The notes: generated by a model not told the origin, from the sequence alone. 64,000 nucleotides of DNA from Floccularia luteovirens (GCA_009739215.1 VSJF01000014.1:211131-275130), one strand, 5' to 3'; positions 23,425-35,522 are shown, counted from the stretch's first letter. Program-made: numbers and translations.

Positions 23425-23834
23425 GCTGGATATCGTTGCTCTAAGCTTCTATCTATATGACCGTCAGCTTTGAGAGTGGTGGCGAGTGGAATTCTATTGT
23501 GGGTGAACATATATACCTTGGTGATTGCGCTCCACTAGCTCCTCAAATCACTATTGACGTCACGCACTTGGATGTACTTGTAGGCGTAAGTTGGAGGACC
23601 ACTGGACTTTCTAGGCTACATGACCCTGTTGATTATCTTGACGTGAGCGTTGGTAGTTAAGGTGTGTCTCAGAAATTGAGCTCTGAGTTTGTGCCCCAAT
23701 AACACTCTGTCACTGTGGTCAATGTCGACGTCACACTTCGATTTGTTCGTCACCGCGCGCTATGCTCGAATATCAAACCCTGGACTGGGCCAGTGTCTTG
23801 AGTTTTATGATTTAAGTGAATCAGTCAAGTGTAC
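23425..23834. promoter_or_regulatory. Shared divergent promoter region (hydrolase and VPS25)
   Basis: 410 bases between two divergent start codons with no gene of their own. The interval includes three TGACGT-containing words ('gacgtcac' at about 23557, 'gacgtgag' at about 23639 and 'gacgtcac' at about 23727), i.e. CRE-like sites recognised by bZIP factors. Their use is inference. Confidence 0.35.
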
Positions 23835-24652
23835 ATGGCTCTTTCAACTCACACAACACCAACAGGTTACTTTTAAATCCTCAATCGTATCCCAATCCTA
23901 ACTGACTCCTCGATTGTTTAGGATTCATCCTCCCTTCTATTCACTCTGCGCCCCCATTTTTCACGTCAGTTGGGACTATTCACCTATAATCTAATTCACA
24001 GTTGACTGACAAGCAAAAAATCCAGCCAACAGCCCAATCCAACAACAAACTCCATCACCACTGAACAATGGATCAGATTGATCTTATCATATGCACGCCA
24101 TAGAAAACTGTTCATACTCCGTGTAGAAGATGATGAGACCTCGGGTAATGATTGGGACGAGATCATGCGCAATGAAAGAATTAATAGTGAGTGTTCAAGT
24201 GTCTTTCATCAGGATTTCCGTTTTCCAATGAAAAGATTAATGTGATTGAAGGAAGGATGACTTCTCCTCACTTGACAGAGATTATTACTACGATGGTAGC
24301 TAAAAATTTAGCTAGCTATGAACCCGCAAGGCAAACACGTTCCGTACTACTTCACTGGCGACTACCTGAGGAATGGGCAGATGTTCTTCATACTTGGGTA
24401 TGTCAGATCGCATACAATTCAGGTTCTTACGTTGTATGTTAACTTCACTTTAATAAGGCTGTTTCTACCGGACAATTAAACACGATCATGACATTTTATG
24501 ATATAACTGATCCGCCAATTGAATCGGATCTTTCTGGTATCCCTGTTCCTCTGCTCCGCAAAGCCATCGCTCTGCTCAGTAAAACGGGAAAAGCACAATT
24601 GATAGGGGCTTCCGAGGGTGAAGGTGTGAGATTCCTTGTCGGAAATAGTTAG
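23835..24652 (+). CDS. VPS25: ESCRT-II subunit Vps25
   Basis: Endosomal sorting: Vps25 (two copies with Vps22 and Vps36) links ESCRT-II to ESCRT-III during multivesicular body formation. Five exons, 23835-23865, 23922-23964, 24026-24186, 24252-24397 and 24458-24652, give 191 residues, close to the family length. The N-terminus GFILPSIHSAPPFFTQQPN holds the conserved PPF motif that contacts Vps22/Vps36. Two winged-helix domains follow: EQWIRLILSYARHRKLFIL in the first, and EEWADVLHTW, GQLNTIMTFYDI, LLRKAIALLSKTGKAQLI and EGEGVRFL in the second. The start was chosen because MALSTHTTPT splices directly onto GFILPS. All junctions are GT-AG. Confidence 0.92.
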
Positions 24653-24865
24653 CAATAGACTGGTCCGAATCAAATATGCCCTGTTTTTCTGTGCAACTAA
24701 GTTCTTCTGGGGATTTTGCTGTGTGAATTTTGGGTAATGTTTCCATTTTATGATTTGCTCTTTCTCGTAAGTCCTTTCTCTGTTATCATTGTGGATTATG
24801 TTGACGCTCGGTTGTGATAGATTAATATTGCTCCCCACCGATCCATCCCGTTCCTATGGTTAAAA

Positions 24866-25435
24866 TATCTAATCGGGGTTAAACTAACATATTCCTGCAG
24901 CTGATACTTGAGCCAAACTGCCAAATCTCGGTATCAAGAACTAAAAACTCTCCGCAGCAATGTCCGTGACAGTTCATCATTATCGTTGCAGATGAAAGAC
25001 CAAATATGATAATACGTTGGTTAGCACTCAGCATTATGGAGCCACAGCCTCAAAATGTGTTACACCGGACATTTATCCTTTTCCTGTGCCTTGCGTGACA
25101 GTACGTATCCTCACTCTAGCCCGTAATCACCCTGCCCTATCCCCAGAAGCAGGATAGACGCTATGAAAGGACTCTGAAACCGGTTCCGCGGTGATCAACA
25201 CTCTGCAGTCTGTCATCATGAAACGTCCGAGATATATCACTGATTTCAACGAATGAAGAGCGGCATATCATGTTCCTGGCGTCAACACCATCTGTCTTAA
25301 ACGCTATATTTGTTCACCTTGTATACTCAAACAGTTGATATATGCACCTCATCGCTACTATCTCGCCGACGACCGAGAATATCATGGGCTTTATAACTGG
25401 AGGACGATAGGTCTGACTGACTTGAAAAATGAAAA
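24866..25435. repeat. Upstream flank of DUF6534 copy A (duplicated unit, copy 1)
   Basis: This flank recurs in two pieces: 24866-24945 matches 27095-27168 (shared 'attcctgcagct'-like text and 'ctcggtatcaag'), and 24955-25435 matches 33078-33511 (shared 'gcaatgt', 'ccacagcc', 'gacattta/gacattcaa', 'cgacgaccgag', 'ggctttataact'). The two pieces are contiguous here but are split in the second copy by the retrotransposon. No coding content recognised; 24653-24865 is plain spacer. Confidence 0.7.
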
Positions 25436-26827
25436 ATGACTTCCGCACAGATATTGACCGTGTGAGTTGTCTACATCGACCTCAAATCCTTTCCTTTCTC
25501 TCTCATTAATGTTTTCGTTCATGTATCAGAGCTGGACCTTTGGTGAGATTTTACCTTATTGATCTATATAATCATTCTAAAAAAATGTTAGATCGTTGGA
25601 TATTTACTCAACTGGGGCCTCTTTGGCGTACTCTCAGTTCAAGTTTGTGAGTCAAGTTTGAAGTACTTGTCAATATTACTTGATGTTTGTTAGATATATA
25701 CTCTCTGGCATTCCCTAAAGACCGGATATACAACAAGCTTTTGGTTGTTGGAGTCTATATCCTCGAAGTCGCCCAATCTGTTTTGATGGCTGAAGATGCC
25801 TTTAGAACATTTGCAAGTGGTTTTGGTAGTGTTGAGACTCTGACATCCTCGAGACTCATTGGGATTATGCTACCTATAATCAATGGATTTGGTATGTCTT
25901 TATCCTGTGTTCTTGGGGTACCCATAATAATGATAACTTAGTCGCTTTCTCCGTGCAAGCTTTCTATGGGAACCGGATCAGACTGTTTTCCAAGTCAAAT
26001 ATCATACCCATTCTAATTTTCGTGGTGTGTAATCGATTTAGGGATATTGACCCCCATCAAGGTGTCACCAGACCGATTATTTCGTACAGTTATCGCTTAT
26101 ACAACTGGCGGGAGCTCTTATGTCCGGAATTCGCTCTCAAATAGCTGGTAATGTAACCAAGCTGGTCAGCTTGCATGATCGTATTGGGCATGCAGTAAGA
26201 TCCGACTACTTCCTGACAAGCTTTATAACTCAAACAAACACAGCTTTTCGATGCGTCAACCGTGGCCTGTGATATCCTCATCGCCGGTTGCATTACGTAT
26301 AGTGTTCGCTACCTACTATGCTGTTGTTTCTAATCCCTACTAACTACTTTCATCAGCTTTACAGAACTAAACCAGCCATTAGGTGCACACAAGCACTTGT
26401 GTCCCGCATCATATTTCTAAGTGTTGGAACAGGTATTGTTACTGGCAAGTTCCCTCAAACTTATACCTTCTTTGGCAACGCACTTACACAAACTCCCAAC
26501 AAAACAGCGACAATGGCGGTGACTGACCTCGCCCTGTATTATGCGTGGCCAAAAACTGCCATATTTATACCGCCTGTTTCTGTGCTTGGGAAACTATATT
26601 CCAACTCAATGATGGTCATGCTCAACAGCAGAGCTACTATCCACGTCGAGAAGCAGTACGCAGGAAGCGTTATGGTGAATTTGATACCAAACCGTCAAGA
26701 GAACATATATGCAAGTAGAGCTGGTCCGTTGTCACTCCCTCGATGGACCCGCTCTGACAAGGAGAACACCTCACTCAAACGTCCAATTGATGTTCTTGTG
26801 AGTCAGGAGCCTCCATTGGTGGGATGA
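25436..26827 (+). CDS. DUF6534-type basidiomycete membrane protein, copy A
   Basis: Seven-helix membrane protein of unknown function found in large families in agaricomycetes. First exon ATG at 25436 (MTSAQILTV), then spliced pieces read AGPLIVGYLLNWGLFGVLSV, YIYSLAFPKDRIYNKLL, VYILEVAQSVLMAEDAFRTF, GIMLPIINGF, then from about 25950 AFYGNRIRLFSKSNIIP, LIQLAGALMSGIRSQIAG, and a C-terminal DUF6534 region with CTQALVSRIIFLSVGTG, DLALYYAWPKTAIF and LGKLYSNSMMVMLNSRATI. The last intron (about 26448-26512) starts with GC rather than GT (GCAAGT to ACAG), and the same GC donor is kept in copy B. The cytosolic tail is short and polar. The middle exons (26150-26330) were not resolved, so a break there cannot be excluded. 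Confidence 0.7.
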
Positions 26828-26987
26828 ACATCTTGTTTTATGTTCAGAACAACAATAACACGGCGTGTTGTAACATCATTGTTTTTTATACATACTCCTA
26901 TTGGTACTTTGACGCTTTTGGCGGTATGGTGAATGAATTATTGCCTTACCTGTGTCTTAGCGATATTTGCCTATGGTTTGTAAGTTA

Positions 26988-27078
26988 GTCGTCGCGGAGG
27001 CGAGAAAAGATATGAGCTATAGCGGCCGCATTTGGGAATTCATCAACTACCCGAGACGGGAGTAGCCTCCAGGCAAGA
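26988..27078 (-). pseudogene. Fragment of Clp1-like gene
   Basis: About 91 bases match 36118-36208 inside the Clp1-like gene ('gagaaaagat', 'tagcggccgcatttgggaatt', 'gggagtagcctcca'). Orientation relative to the neighbouring DUF6534 gene is the same as in the second unit, so this is the right-hand end of duplicated unit 1, cut short. Confidence 0.75.
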
Positions 27079-27094
27079 AAGTACTCCAATAAAT

Positions 27095-27170
27095 AATTGA
27101 TCGGGATTAAATTGATATTTCTGCAGCTCACACTAAAGCGAAAAAGCCAAAGCTCGGTGTCAAGTACTAG
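27095..27170. repeat. Left part of DUF6534 upstream flank (copy 2), up to the transposon
   Basis: Repeats 24866-24945. It ends with the tetranucleotide CTAG, which is repeated directly after the right LTR (33076-33079), marking the insertion site. Confidence 0.7.
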
Positions 27171-27313
27171 TGGAACAGGGGGAACGGCCCAATAGGGAAC
27201 AGGTCACATGAACATAGATTAGTCAGTATACTACTTAATGTAATGTCACGGAGTAACAAGAGGCAGGTCTTTATGGTGTAACCAAGTGTATGCAAGCATT
27301 CGGGGACACTCCA
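27171..27313 (+). repeat. Left LTR
   Basis: 143 bases beginning TG and ending CA. Short for a Ty3-type LTR. One mismatch to the right LTR. The downstream text 'cctggtgacgagagtgcg' occupies the place of a primer-binding site; I could not assign a tRNA to it. Confidence 0.9.
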
Positions 27314-27370
27314 CCTGGTGACGAGAGTGCGACATCGTACTTTAACACAAACAGCCATCACTCAGTTAAA

Positions 27371-28760
27371 ATGTTAACAAAAACAGAACAACCGAGAAAT
27401 GCCAAAGGCCACTTCACCAAAAGACGTGAAACAATCACACAAAACTCCAAGTCAACACCGACAACGTTTCCCTTGACACAAGCAACGTTCTCATTATCTC
27501 CATCCCTATCATCCTCTTCATCATTGTCCCTATCCCCATCCCCCAGCCCTGACCCAAATCAAGCTGAAACACCTGCAGAAGAACATGAGGCAAACACGCC
27601 ACCAAACACGCCTCCAAAATCTGCAGAAAATAATGAGGATAAAAGCACACCAAAACCAACAAACCAGCTGTAATTCCAATTTCCTTCCCACAATGTCAGA
27701 CATAACACTCATTCCTGAATTCAGCGGTGATGACAAAGACAAAATACAAGCTGCAGATTTCATAAAAAGATACCTGCAGATTAGTCGCACTACAACCAGA
27801 GGTCACTGAGCACAACATGATCACTGCAGTAGCAGACTACTTTGCCATGAATTCACCAGCCGAAGAATGGTACCAGGACCCAGAAACCCCCAAAAGCACA
27901 TGGGAGTTATTCGCCTGCCTCATTCCTACAACAATTCCCAAGCATAGAAAAAGCCAAAAAGTCAACCATAGATATATAAAGAGAAATGCAGAACACACAC
28001 CTAACCACTGAAGATCTGGGTAAAACAGAAACATGGAAAGGCATAGAAGCATGGACCCACTACATCTATGCTGAAAGACTATTATCTCTTGCACGCCAAG
28101 CAAAAATAGTGAACCAAGACAACTTAATTTACATTATCCGAGACAATCTACCAGATGTCATCAGGGAAAAGATACCAGAATCGAGCAAGAACTGGATTGC
28201 AGTTCACAGATGCCATCAAAAATGTTGATTTAGCACACATCAAGGAAGGAGCATGTAAACACAAAGAACTCAAAGCCAACCAGGACCTCATCACAGCCAG
28301 ACTTGCCAAACTTGAACTAGTAAACAGAATGCCTGCACTGCCAACAGCAGGACTCCATACACAAGTCAAGCAAACAACTACCAACACCTCACCAAAGCAT
28401 GCACCAGCCACAGTGAAACAACAACACAGTTCATCACACAGGCAAAGGATCAAAGTAACAACTTTGTACCATGTACCATCCCCTACACCTCTAACTGAGA
28501 GCCAAAAGACCACACTAAAAGAACGCATAAACGCATTCCCAATCCAACCAGATTCCCAGGAAGGTCACTTGGAATACGAAACAACAACTGCAGCAATTGG
28601 CATGCACAATTTGACAGACAAGAGGTTATAGCAATAACAGGGTTTCCTCTACAACCAGGAGGTGCACCTGGTATGCTCAGGAGAGTGTTACAAATGTGGG
28701 AAAATGGGCCATTCGAGATCACAATGCCCAGCCCATTACAATGAATGCATCAACACTCGA
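27371..28760 (+). pseudogene. gag: gag region, interrupted
   Basis: Starts with a Ser/Pro-rich frame (MLTKTEQPRNAKGHFTKRR) and continues in other frames with MSDITLIPEFSGDDKDKIQA and FIKRYLQ, then after frame changes MITAVADYFAMNSPAEEWYQ, KGIEAWTHYIYAERLLSLA, DAIKNVDLAHIKEGACKHKE and, at about 28686-28727, a CCHC zinc knuckle CYKCGKMGHSRSQC. These are the expected parts of a Ty3-type Gag: a capsid-like helical core followed by one nucleocapsid knuckle. At least four frame changes separate them. Confidence 0.75.
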
Positions 28761-29009
28761 GAAAGCCACTTCCAGCAATCTCTGTGGTGCCGCCTTGGGT
28801 TAGAAACCGCACATACAATCCAATACACCTAGTTGTAGTCGAAAGAAACAATGAATTTAGCTGGTTGAATGAGAAAGGCTACAAACTCCAGGGAAACAAA
28901 CAAGGGCCATCCTGCATAGAAAACGAGCAGATGGCCCTCAATGTAACGGCCAAGGAGGGTACAACACAAAACATTATTACACATGATGTACTAGTTACCT
29001 GAAAACAAT

Positions 29010-32000
29010 GAGGTGCTTGATCTGTACACAGCAGGACATGAGTTCCATGACACAAACCACATCCCAACCCCATTCCAACACATGCTACAACTTCTGGGAC
29101 CCAACGGCGAGATTGTTAGAACCCAGGCACTATTTGACGAAGGTGCCATGGTAGGCGCAATGTGCGAAACTGACATTCAACAAAGTCAAACATAGACTGG
29201 GCATCTGGATACCATTGACAAAAAGGCTTCGAATGGCAAATGGTACCATAATCCAATCCAAAGCAACATGGAGAGGAGAAATGATACTAGGGGATGTGAA
29301 AACTACTAGGAGAGTTCGAGGTCTTTGACAGCGGAGGAAAGCTGGTCATTCCTCCTAGGAAAACCACTGCTATGTACTTTCAATGCTATACATGATTATA
29401 CCACTGACACTGTCACAGTTCGCACCATGGATTCGAAACAACACACACTTCTGAAAAACCAACAAGAACAACTGACAACAAAACCATGGGACACAAAGCC
29501 AACCAACATCCTGGAAATAGAGGCAACGATCTACACACGACACACAGAACCTTTCAAAGCAGAAAGAATTGCCCAAATAATCAAGGAGATCACAATGGGC
29601 CCAGATCTAACGGAAACAGAAAAAGGTGAAGTAATCAAATTAATATGCGAACATGCTGACTGCTTTGCACTTGCAATTAGTGAAGTAAATGTCATACCAG
29701 GAGCAGAACACAAGCTCAACATACCAGAAGGGATGACCTTCCCAACCAAAACCAACCAACATGTGCTTAACCCAGACCAACGAAAGTTCTTGGACAAAAA
29801 GGTAGACTGAAATGATAAATGCTGACATTATCAGACAGTATCCACCCAAGAGATGTAAAGGCAGCAGCACGAAACAGTACTGGCACAAAAAGCACATGAA
29901 GGAGGTGGCCTAACACTGGAAGAATTACAACACAAGGTTAACGACCAGTGCGTGGCTAACAACTTACCTGCCCTGGTTTGATCTTCCACCCAGACCACAA
30001 ATGGAAAAAACAAATGAAGAGAACCAACCACCAAAATGGCGACTATGCCAAGATTTCGCAGAAATTAACAAAGTCACAATGATAGCAGCAGTATCCACAA
30101 GGAGACATAAGGGCTAAGCAATTACTGCCTATCAGGACACTGTTACTTACACGTTTTTGACTTTGCAGCAGGTTTTTATGGAATAGCAGGTACACCCAGA
30201 ATCACAGCCATACATAACATTCTACGTAGAAGGCAGAGGGTGGTTCGCCTACAAACGTATGCCCTTCGGCATCACAGGAGGCCCTGCAGAGTTTGGACAC
30301 GTCACAGCAGGACAGAATGCATGACCTAATAGCAAATGGCACATGTGAACTGTTTGTAGATGATGGCGGATTAGCAGCAGACACATTCAAAGAAGGGTTA
30401 GAAAAATTGAAAATACTATTAGAAAGGGTACATCGTGAAAAACTATCACTATCACCGAGCAAACTATGCTTGTTCATGACAGAAGCGGTATTTGCAGGAG
30501 CAAAGGTAGGCCCAAATGGCATGGCACCAGACATGACAAAACTGACAGCCATAGTCAACTGGGACACTGCCACAAGACGCATCGCACCTGGAAGGCTTCC
30601 TAGGCATCACAAGTCACTTCCGCGACCTAATCAAAGGCTACTGCACAGATAGAAGCTCCACTACACAACCTCTTACGAGCAGTGGAGATTCCAAAAGGTG
30701 CTAAGAAACCCACGTACCAGAGAGTGATAAAAGCCCACAAACTCACCAATGAATGGAAAACGGAACTACACTAAGACATTTTTACATTTAAAGTCATTAC
30801 TAGTAGCTGAACCTGTTACTTACAGCACCACAATATGACGGTACAAATTTCATATTAACAACAGATGCAAGTAAAGATGCCTTCGCAGGTATCTTAACAC
30901 AAAAAATACAAACTACATTACCAGGGGGGAAAACCATTGTATGATCACACTCAATAGCATTTCGCATCAAAACTGAACATCCCCCTCAGAAGAGAAGTAC
31001 AAACCATTTTTACTCGAAATTTGCCGCACTGAAATTTTCTTTTGATAAATTCGCAGACATGATATATGGCTACCCAGTTGAAGTAGAAACATGGACTGTC
31101 AAGCACTACGGGATACTCTCATGAATAACAAACTGTCAGCCACACACGCTCGATGGTGTGATGGAGTCCTCGCAAACAACATAGTGGATGTCCGCCACAT
31201 ACCTGGGTATAGTAAACATAGCAGATGGACTAAGCCTGCCAATATGAAAATACTAACAAAGCAGAAGGCGACTGGCAGCGAGTGGACTGTCAAACCAGAT
31301 TGGGAAATCAAAGAAGGCATAGTATACGATCTTTACAATGTTTCCACTAACGAAGAAACAGACCCACTAAAAATTCATTTCAAAAACGAAACCACTATTC
31401 ACAAATGTGTTAGATGCACTATCTGGTCTAAAACAAAGTGGTTCAGTCAGGGAACGAAAACTGCGCACACCACAGAGCACTCAACTACACAATAGAGGAA
31501 GGTAAACTATGGTTCATAGGAGGTGGAACAGGCATTCAGTGCAAGACCACAACGTGAATGCGTCACAAAAGCAGAAGCCATGGAACTAGCAAAACAAGAA
31601 CACGAAAATGGAGGGCACTGGCATAGGGACAGTATCAAAATAGCTGTTACTGGACAAAATCCACAGCCCACGCCTTGACAAGTCCATCAGTAAAGGCCAT
31701 AACGGACTGTGCCAAATGCAAAGAGTTTGGGGGCACACACCTGAACTCATTACTACAGCCCATTACCAGACGACACCCCTTTGAACTGCTAGTAGGCGAC
31801 TACTTATCAATGCCAACAGGGAAAGGCGGGTATCACACAATAGGATTATATCTCAACACATACTCACAACATGTGTGGGGATACATGTTTAAAACACATG
31901 GTAGTGCTAAAACCACAATCAAATCACTAACAGACATCTTTCACAACTTTACCCCCCCAGAAACGTTCATGTCTGACAGGAGGAAGACACTTCAACAACG

Positions 32001-32840
32001 CCGACGTAGCCAGCATGTGTGCTGAATGGGGAACAACAACCCATATCACAGCACCATACTCGCCATGGGTCAATGGCCTTGTAGAAGGAACAAACAAACT
32101 CCTACTCTACTATACTAGCGCATCTATGTGCACCCGAAATCGGAGAAGATGGCTGGGAGAACACGGCATGGGAGGCATTACCCAAAGCATGGCCAGATCA
32201 TTTCACTGAAGGCCATACGAATCCTCAACTGGCGCCTACTCCCAGCCCTCAAATTTTCACCAAAAGAGCTTTTACTAGGCTTAGTGGTTAACACACCGCA
32301 CACCCAAATCGAAACAAGCACAAAAACACTAACAGCATCTAATACAGATATACAGATGGCCTACAGTGGCCCAACAGAGACTGGATGGCTATTCAGAGGC
32401 GATACACCACGCACTGCGCTGCAAAGACACATTCGACCTGTAAGGTCTCAAAGTCAAACCAAGGGCCAACAACCTTTAAACCAGGGCAGTTAGTTCAAAT
32501 ATACCGTAATGACCTATTTAATACACTCAGTACAGATAAAAAACTACAACCCATGTGGTCTCCACCACACCGAGTTGTCGAACAATTATTAAACTCATAC
32601 ACACTGGAGACCACAAAGGGTAACCCGATCAACGGAGCAATTCATGCACGCCGCCTTCGCGCATTCATACCGTGCGAAGGCACGCAACTGGCTGCAGAAC
32701 AACTCCAGCGTCAGATCGATGAAAACGAAGGGACAGGCGAAGAAAAAACGGGGGATGAAAACTCACATGTAGAGGGCGAACTGAGAGAAGACGAACACAA
32801 ACATATCGACGGAAAACGAGGAGGAAGGATTTTTTTATGA
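29010..32840 (+). pseudogene. pol: pol region (protease, RT, RNase H, integrase), interrupted
   Basis: Protease: ALFDEGAMVGAM at about 29130, the place of the usual DSG/DTG triad, here DEG. Reverse transcriptase: CQDFAEINKV (about 30040), a YKRMPFGITGGPAEF motif (about 30255) and the catalytic LFVDDGG (about 30355). RNase H: LTTDASKDAFAGIL at about 30860. Integrase: LLVGDYLSMPTGKGGY (first Asp, about 31790), FMSD followed by a frame change before RHFNNADV (second Asp, about 31970) and PWVNGLVEGTN (Glu, about 32070). A Glu/Asp-rich tail follows. Multiple stops and frame changes make autonomous activity unlikely. Confidence 0.8.
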
Positions 32841-32918
32841 AGACATAGAAGACGAAGAAGATCCAAACAACTCTATAGGAAACAGAGTCAAAATAAGGCG
32901 ACAGGGACGTCGCCAAAT

Positions 32919-32932
32919 GGAAGGGGGGCAGA
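32919..32932 (+). other. Polypurine tract
   Basis: A purine run (GGAAGGGGGGCAGA) directly abuts the right LTR, as expected for the plus-strand primer site of an LTR element. Confidence 0.8.
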
Positions 32933-33075
32933 TGGAACAGGGGGAACGGCCCAATAGGGAACAGGTCACATGAACATAGATTAGTCAGTATACTACTTAA
33001 TGTAATGTCACGGAGTAACAAGAGGCAGGTCTTTACGGTGTAACCAAGTGTATGCAAGCATTCGGGGACACTCCA
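32933..33075 (+). repeat. Right LTR
   Basis: 143 bases, one mismatch to the left LTR, followed by the CTAG target duplicate at 33076-33079. Confidence 0.9.
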
Positions 33076-33077
33076 CT

Positions 33078-33511
33078 AGCAATGTTTGTGATAGTTATCT
33101 TTATTATATAAATCTGATATACATCAGTTGACACTTACTAAAATTACTTTGCCACAGCCCCAAAAAATGATATACCAGACATTCAATTTTTCCCCGTCTA
33201 TCTTACAGGACAGTATGTATTCTCATTTCAGTCTATAATCATCCTGTACATGCCCAGAACCACGATCGACATTATTCGAAGAACTCTGACAAAATTCAAA
33301 CGTACTCCGGTTATCAACACTCTATGTCAGTCTGTCGTCATGAAACACCGAGATGCCAATTATGTCAATAAATGAAAGAGTGCCATATCCATGTCTATCA
33401 TCTGTCCTCAACTTGACTAGTATACACATCTCATCACTACTATGTCACCGACGACCGAGACAAATTGGCTTTATAACTAGTAGGGGACAATAATTCTGAC
33501 TGACTTGACAA
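33078..33511. repeat. Right part of DUF6534 upstream flank (copy 2)
   Basis: Repeats 24955-25435 with many point changes. Directly continues the flank begun at 27095 once the transposon is removed. Confidence 0.7.
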
Positions 33512-34956
33512 ATGGCCTCCGTACAGATACTGACCATGTAAGTGGTCAACATAATCCTCAGATCCTTTTCATTCTCTCATTCTAAATGTTTTTCGTTCAC
33601 ATATCAGAGCTGGACCCTTGGTGAGATTTACCTCGCTGATCCATGTAATCATTCTAAAACATGTTAGATCGTTGCATACATGCTCAACTGGGGCCTCTTT
33701 GGTGTACTCTCCGTTCAAGTTTGTAAGTTAAGTCAAGTTCAAAATGATTATTAGTTACATGCCAATATTATGAATGTTTTTTAGATATATACTCTCTGGC
33801 ATTTCCTAAAGACCGGATATATAACAAGCTTTTGGTTGTTGGAATATATATTCTCGAAGTCGCCCAATCTGTTTTGGTGGCTGAAGATGCCTTTAGAACA
33901 TTTGCACGTAATTTCGGCAATGTTGAGACCCTATCGTCCGTACGACTCAATTGGATTACGCTACCTATATTTAATGGACTTGGTATGTCTTCACCTTGTG
34001 TTCTTGGAGTACTCTATAACAATGTTAGCATAGTTCGCTTTCTTCGTGCAAACTTTCTATGGGTACCGGATTAGACTGTTATCCAAGTCAGTTATCCTAC
34101 CTATTCTGATTTTTGCCGTGCGTAGTTGATTTAGGGATATTAACCCCCACCGAAGTATCATCAGACCGATTATTTTTGTACAGTTGTCGCTTACACAGCT
34201 AGTGGGAGCTCTTTTGTCCGGTGTTCGCGCTCACATAGAAGGTGATGTAACCAAGCTGGTCAGCTTGCCTGATCGTATTGGGCATGGAGTAAGATACAAC
34301 TACCCCCTGGCAAGTTTTATAATTCACCACCTACGTATAGCTATTCGACGGGTCAAGCGTGGCCTGTGATATCCTCATCGCCGTATACCTTGCCTATAGT
34401 GTTCGCCACCTACCATGCTGTTGTTCCTAGTCCCTACTAATTACTTTATACTAGCTTTACGGGACTAAACCAACCATTAGGTGCACTCAAGCACTTGTGT
34501 CGCGCATCATATTTCTAAGTATTGGAACAGGCATGGTTACTGGCAAGTTCTCTCAAACCTATACCTTTTTCTTACAACGCACTTATACGAACTTCGAACT
34601 AAACAGCGACAATGGCAGTGATCGATCTCGCCCTTTATTATGCTTTCCCGAAGACTGCCATATTTCATAACGCCTGTTTCTGTGCTTGGGAAACTATATT
34701 CCAACTCAATGATGGTCATGCTCAACAGCAGAGCTACTATTCATGTCGAAAACCAGAATCCAGGGGGCATTATGGTGAATTTGGTAGCAGACCATGAAGA
34801 GGACACGCATGCAGGAAGCAGAGCTAATCCGTTGTCACTCCCACGATGGTCTCCGACTCGCTCTGACAAAGGAAACACTTCATTCAAAGGTCAAATTGAT
34901 GTTCTCGTGAGTCGGAGAGCCTCCATTTGTGGGGTGAATATCTTGTTTTATGTTTG
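33512..34956 (+). pseudogene. DUF6534-type membrane protein, copy B, frameshifted
   Basis: Paralogue of copy A with the same exon plan: MASVQILTM, then GPL and MLNWGLFGVLSV-like text near 33680, YIYSLAFPKDRIYNKLL, YILEVAQSVLVAEDAFRTF, LTQLVGALLSGVRAHIEG, and the GC-AG intron near 34531-34602. After DLALYYAFPKTAIF, at about 34668, one extra base relative to copy A ('atttcataacg' against 'atttataccg') shifts the frame out of the essential last helix; the remainder (LGKLYSNSMMVMLNSRATI) is intact in the next frame. A downstream splice could in principle rescue it, but I see no signal. Divergence between the copies is spread over introns and exons. Confidence 0.65.
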
Positions 34957-35522
34957 AAATAAAATAGATTACAACTGTCATTGTCTTTAGAACATTCTCC
35001 TAGTGCTTCCTTGATTCGCTTCCTGTAATGTGGCGAACAAGTTGTTGTATTTGTATTGGTCTCGTCTTTAGCATTACTTATAACGGACAAAGTAACTTTA
35101 GTGAGTAATAATTCAGGTGTCGTATATATAATGTTCCATAGTAACAAAGATCGCGGCAAAATAATTTGTATTGACGTAAGGGTCGTTGTAACACTCCGAT
35201 AGTCGGGATGGTTGGTAAGGAACTTTGCAAAGAAGTGCACGCCCCCGCTCAAATGAGCTATTCCTAGAAGGGCACATAGATGCAACTTCGACTTGACCGA
35301 GGAACGGTTCAGAAAATTTTGACCATCGGGGCCAATTACCTTGGCATTGAGACCGAGATTTAGAATCGTCGGTGAAGGTTTAATACACTGCACAGCAATA
35401 TGATAATTAATGTAACCATACATATATTCGAGGGAGGTACCAGGGATGAACAAACTGTATTCAACAAGTTTATGCTTCGAATTCTCCCCGACCGACATCA
35501 AGAACTTCCCCTGTTCCATCAA
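34884..35522 (-). CDS. Hypothetical protein
   Basis: An open frame of about 212 codons, overlapping the 3' end of the DUF6534 copy B on the other strand. Parts such as NLGLNAKVIGPDGQNFL, LHLCALLGIAHLSGGV and FLTNHPDYRSV look like protein, loosely of ankyrin-repeat type, but no full repeat can be counted. No counterpart lies beside copy A, where the Clp1-like fragment follows the DUF6534 gene directly. It could be a piece of a larger spliced gene with exons at 35523-35800. Function unknown. Confidence 0.35.
   Translation of the reverse strand: MMEQGKFLMSVGENSKHKLVEYSLFIPGTSLEYMYGYINYHIAVQCIKPSPTILNLGLNAKVIGPDGQNFLNRSSVKSKLHLCALLGIAHLSGGVHFFAKFLTNHPDYRSVTTTLTSIQIILPRSLLLWNIIYTTPELLLTKVTLSVISNAKDETNTNTTTCSPHYRKRIKEALGECSKDNDSCNLFYFKHKTRYSPHKWRLSDSREHQFDL

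Larger units (their letters stand above)
27171..33075 (+). mobile_element. Ty3-type LTR retrotransposon, nearly identical LTRs, disrupted reading frames
   Basis: 5905 bases bounded by two 143-base direct repeats that start TGGAAC and end CTCCA, with a CTAG target duplication on both sides. The domain order gag, zinc knuckle, protease, reverse transcriptase, RNase H, integrase on the plus strand identifies a Ty3-type (Metaviridae-like) element. The two LTRs differ at one position (T at left, C at right in 'tttaYggtg'), so insertion was recent. Even so gag and pol are cut into ten or more open frames by stops and frame changes. It lies in the upstream flank of DUF6534 copy B and so inserted after the local duplication. 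Confidence 0.93.
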
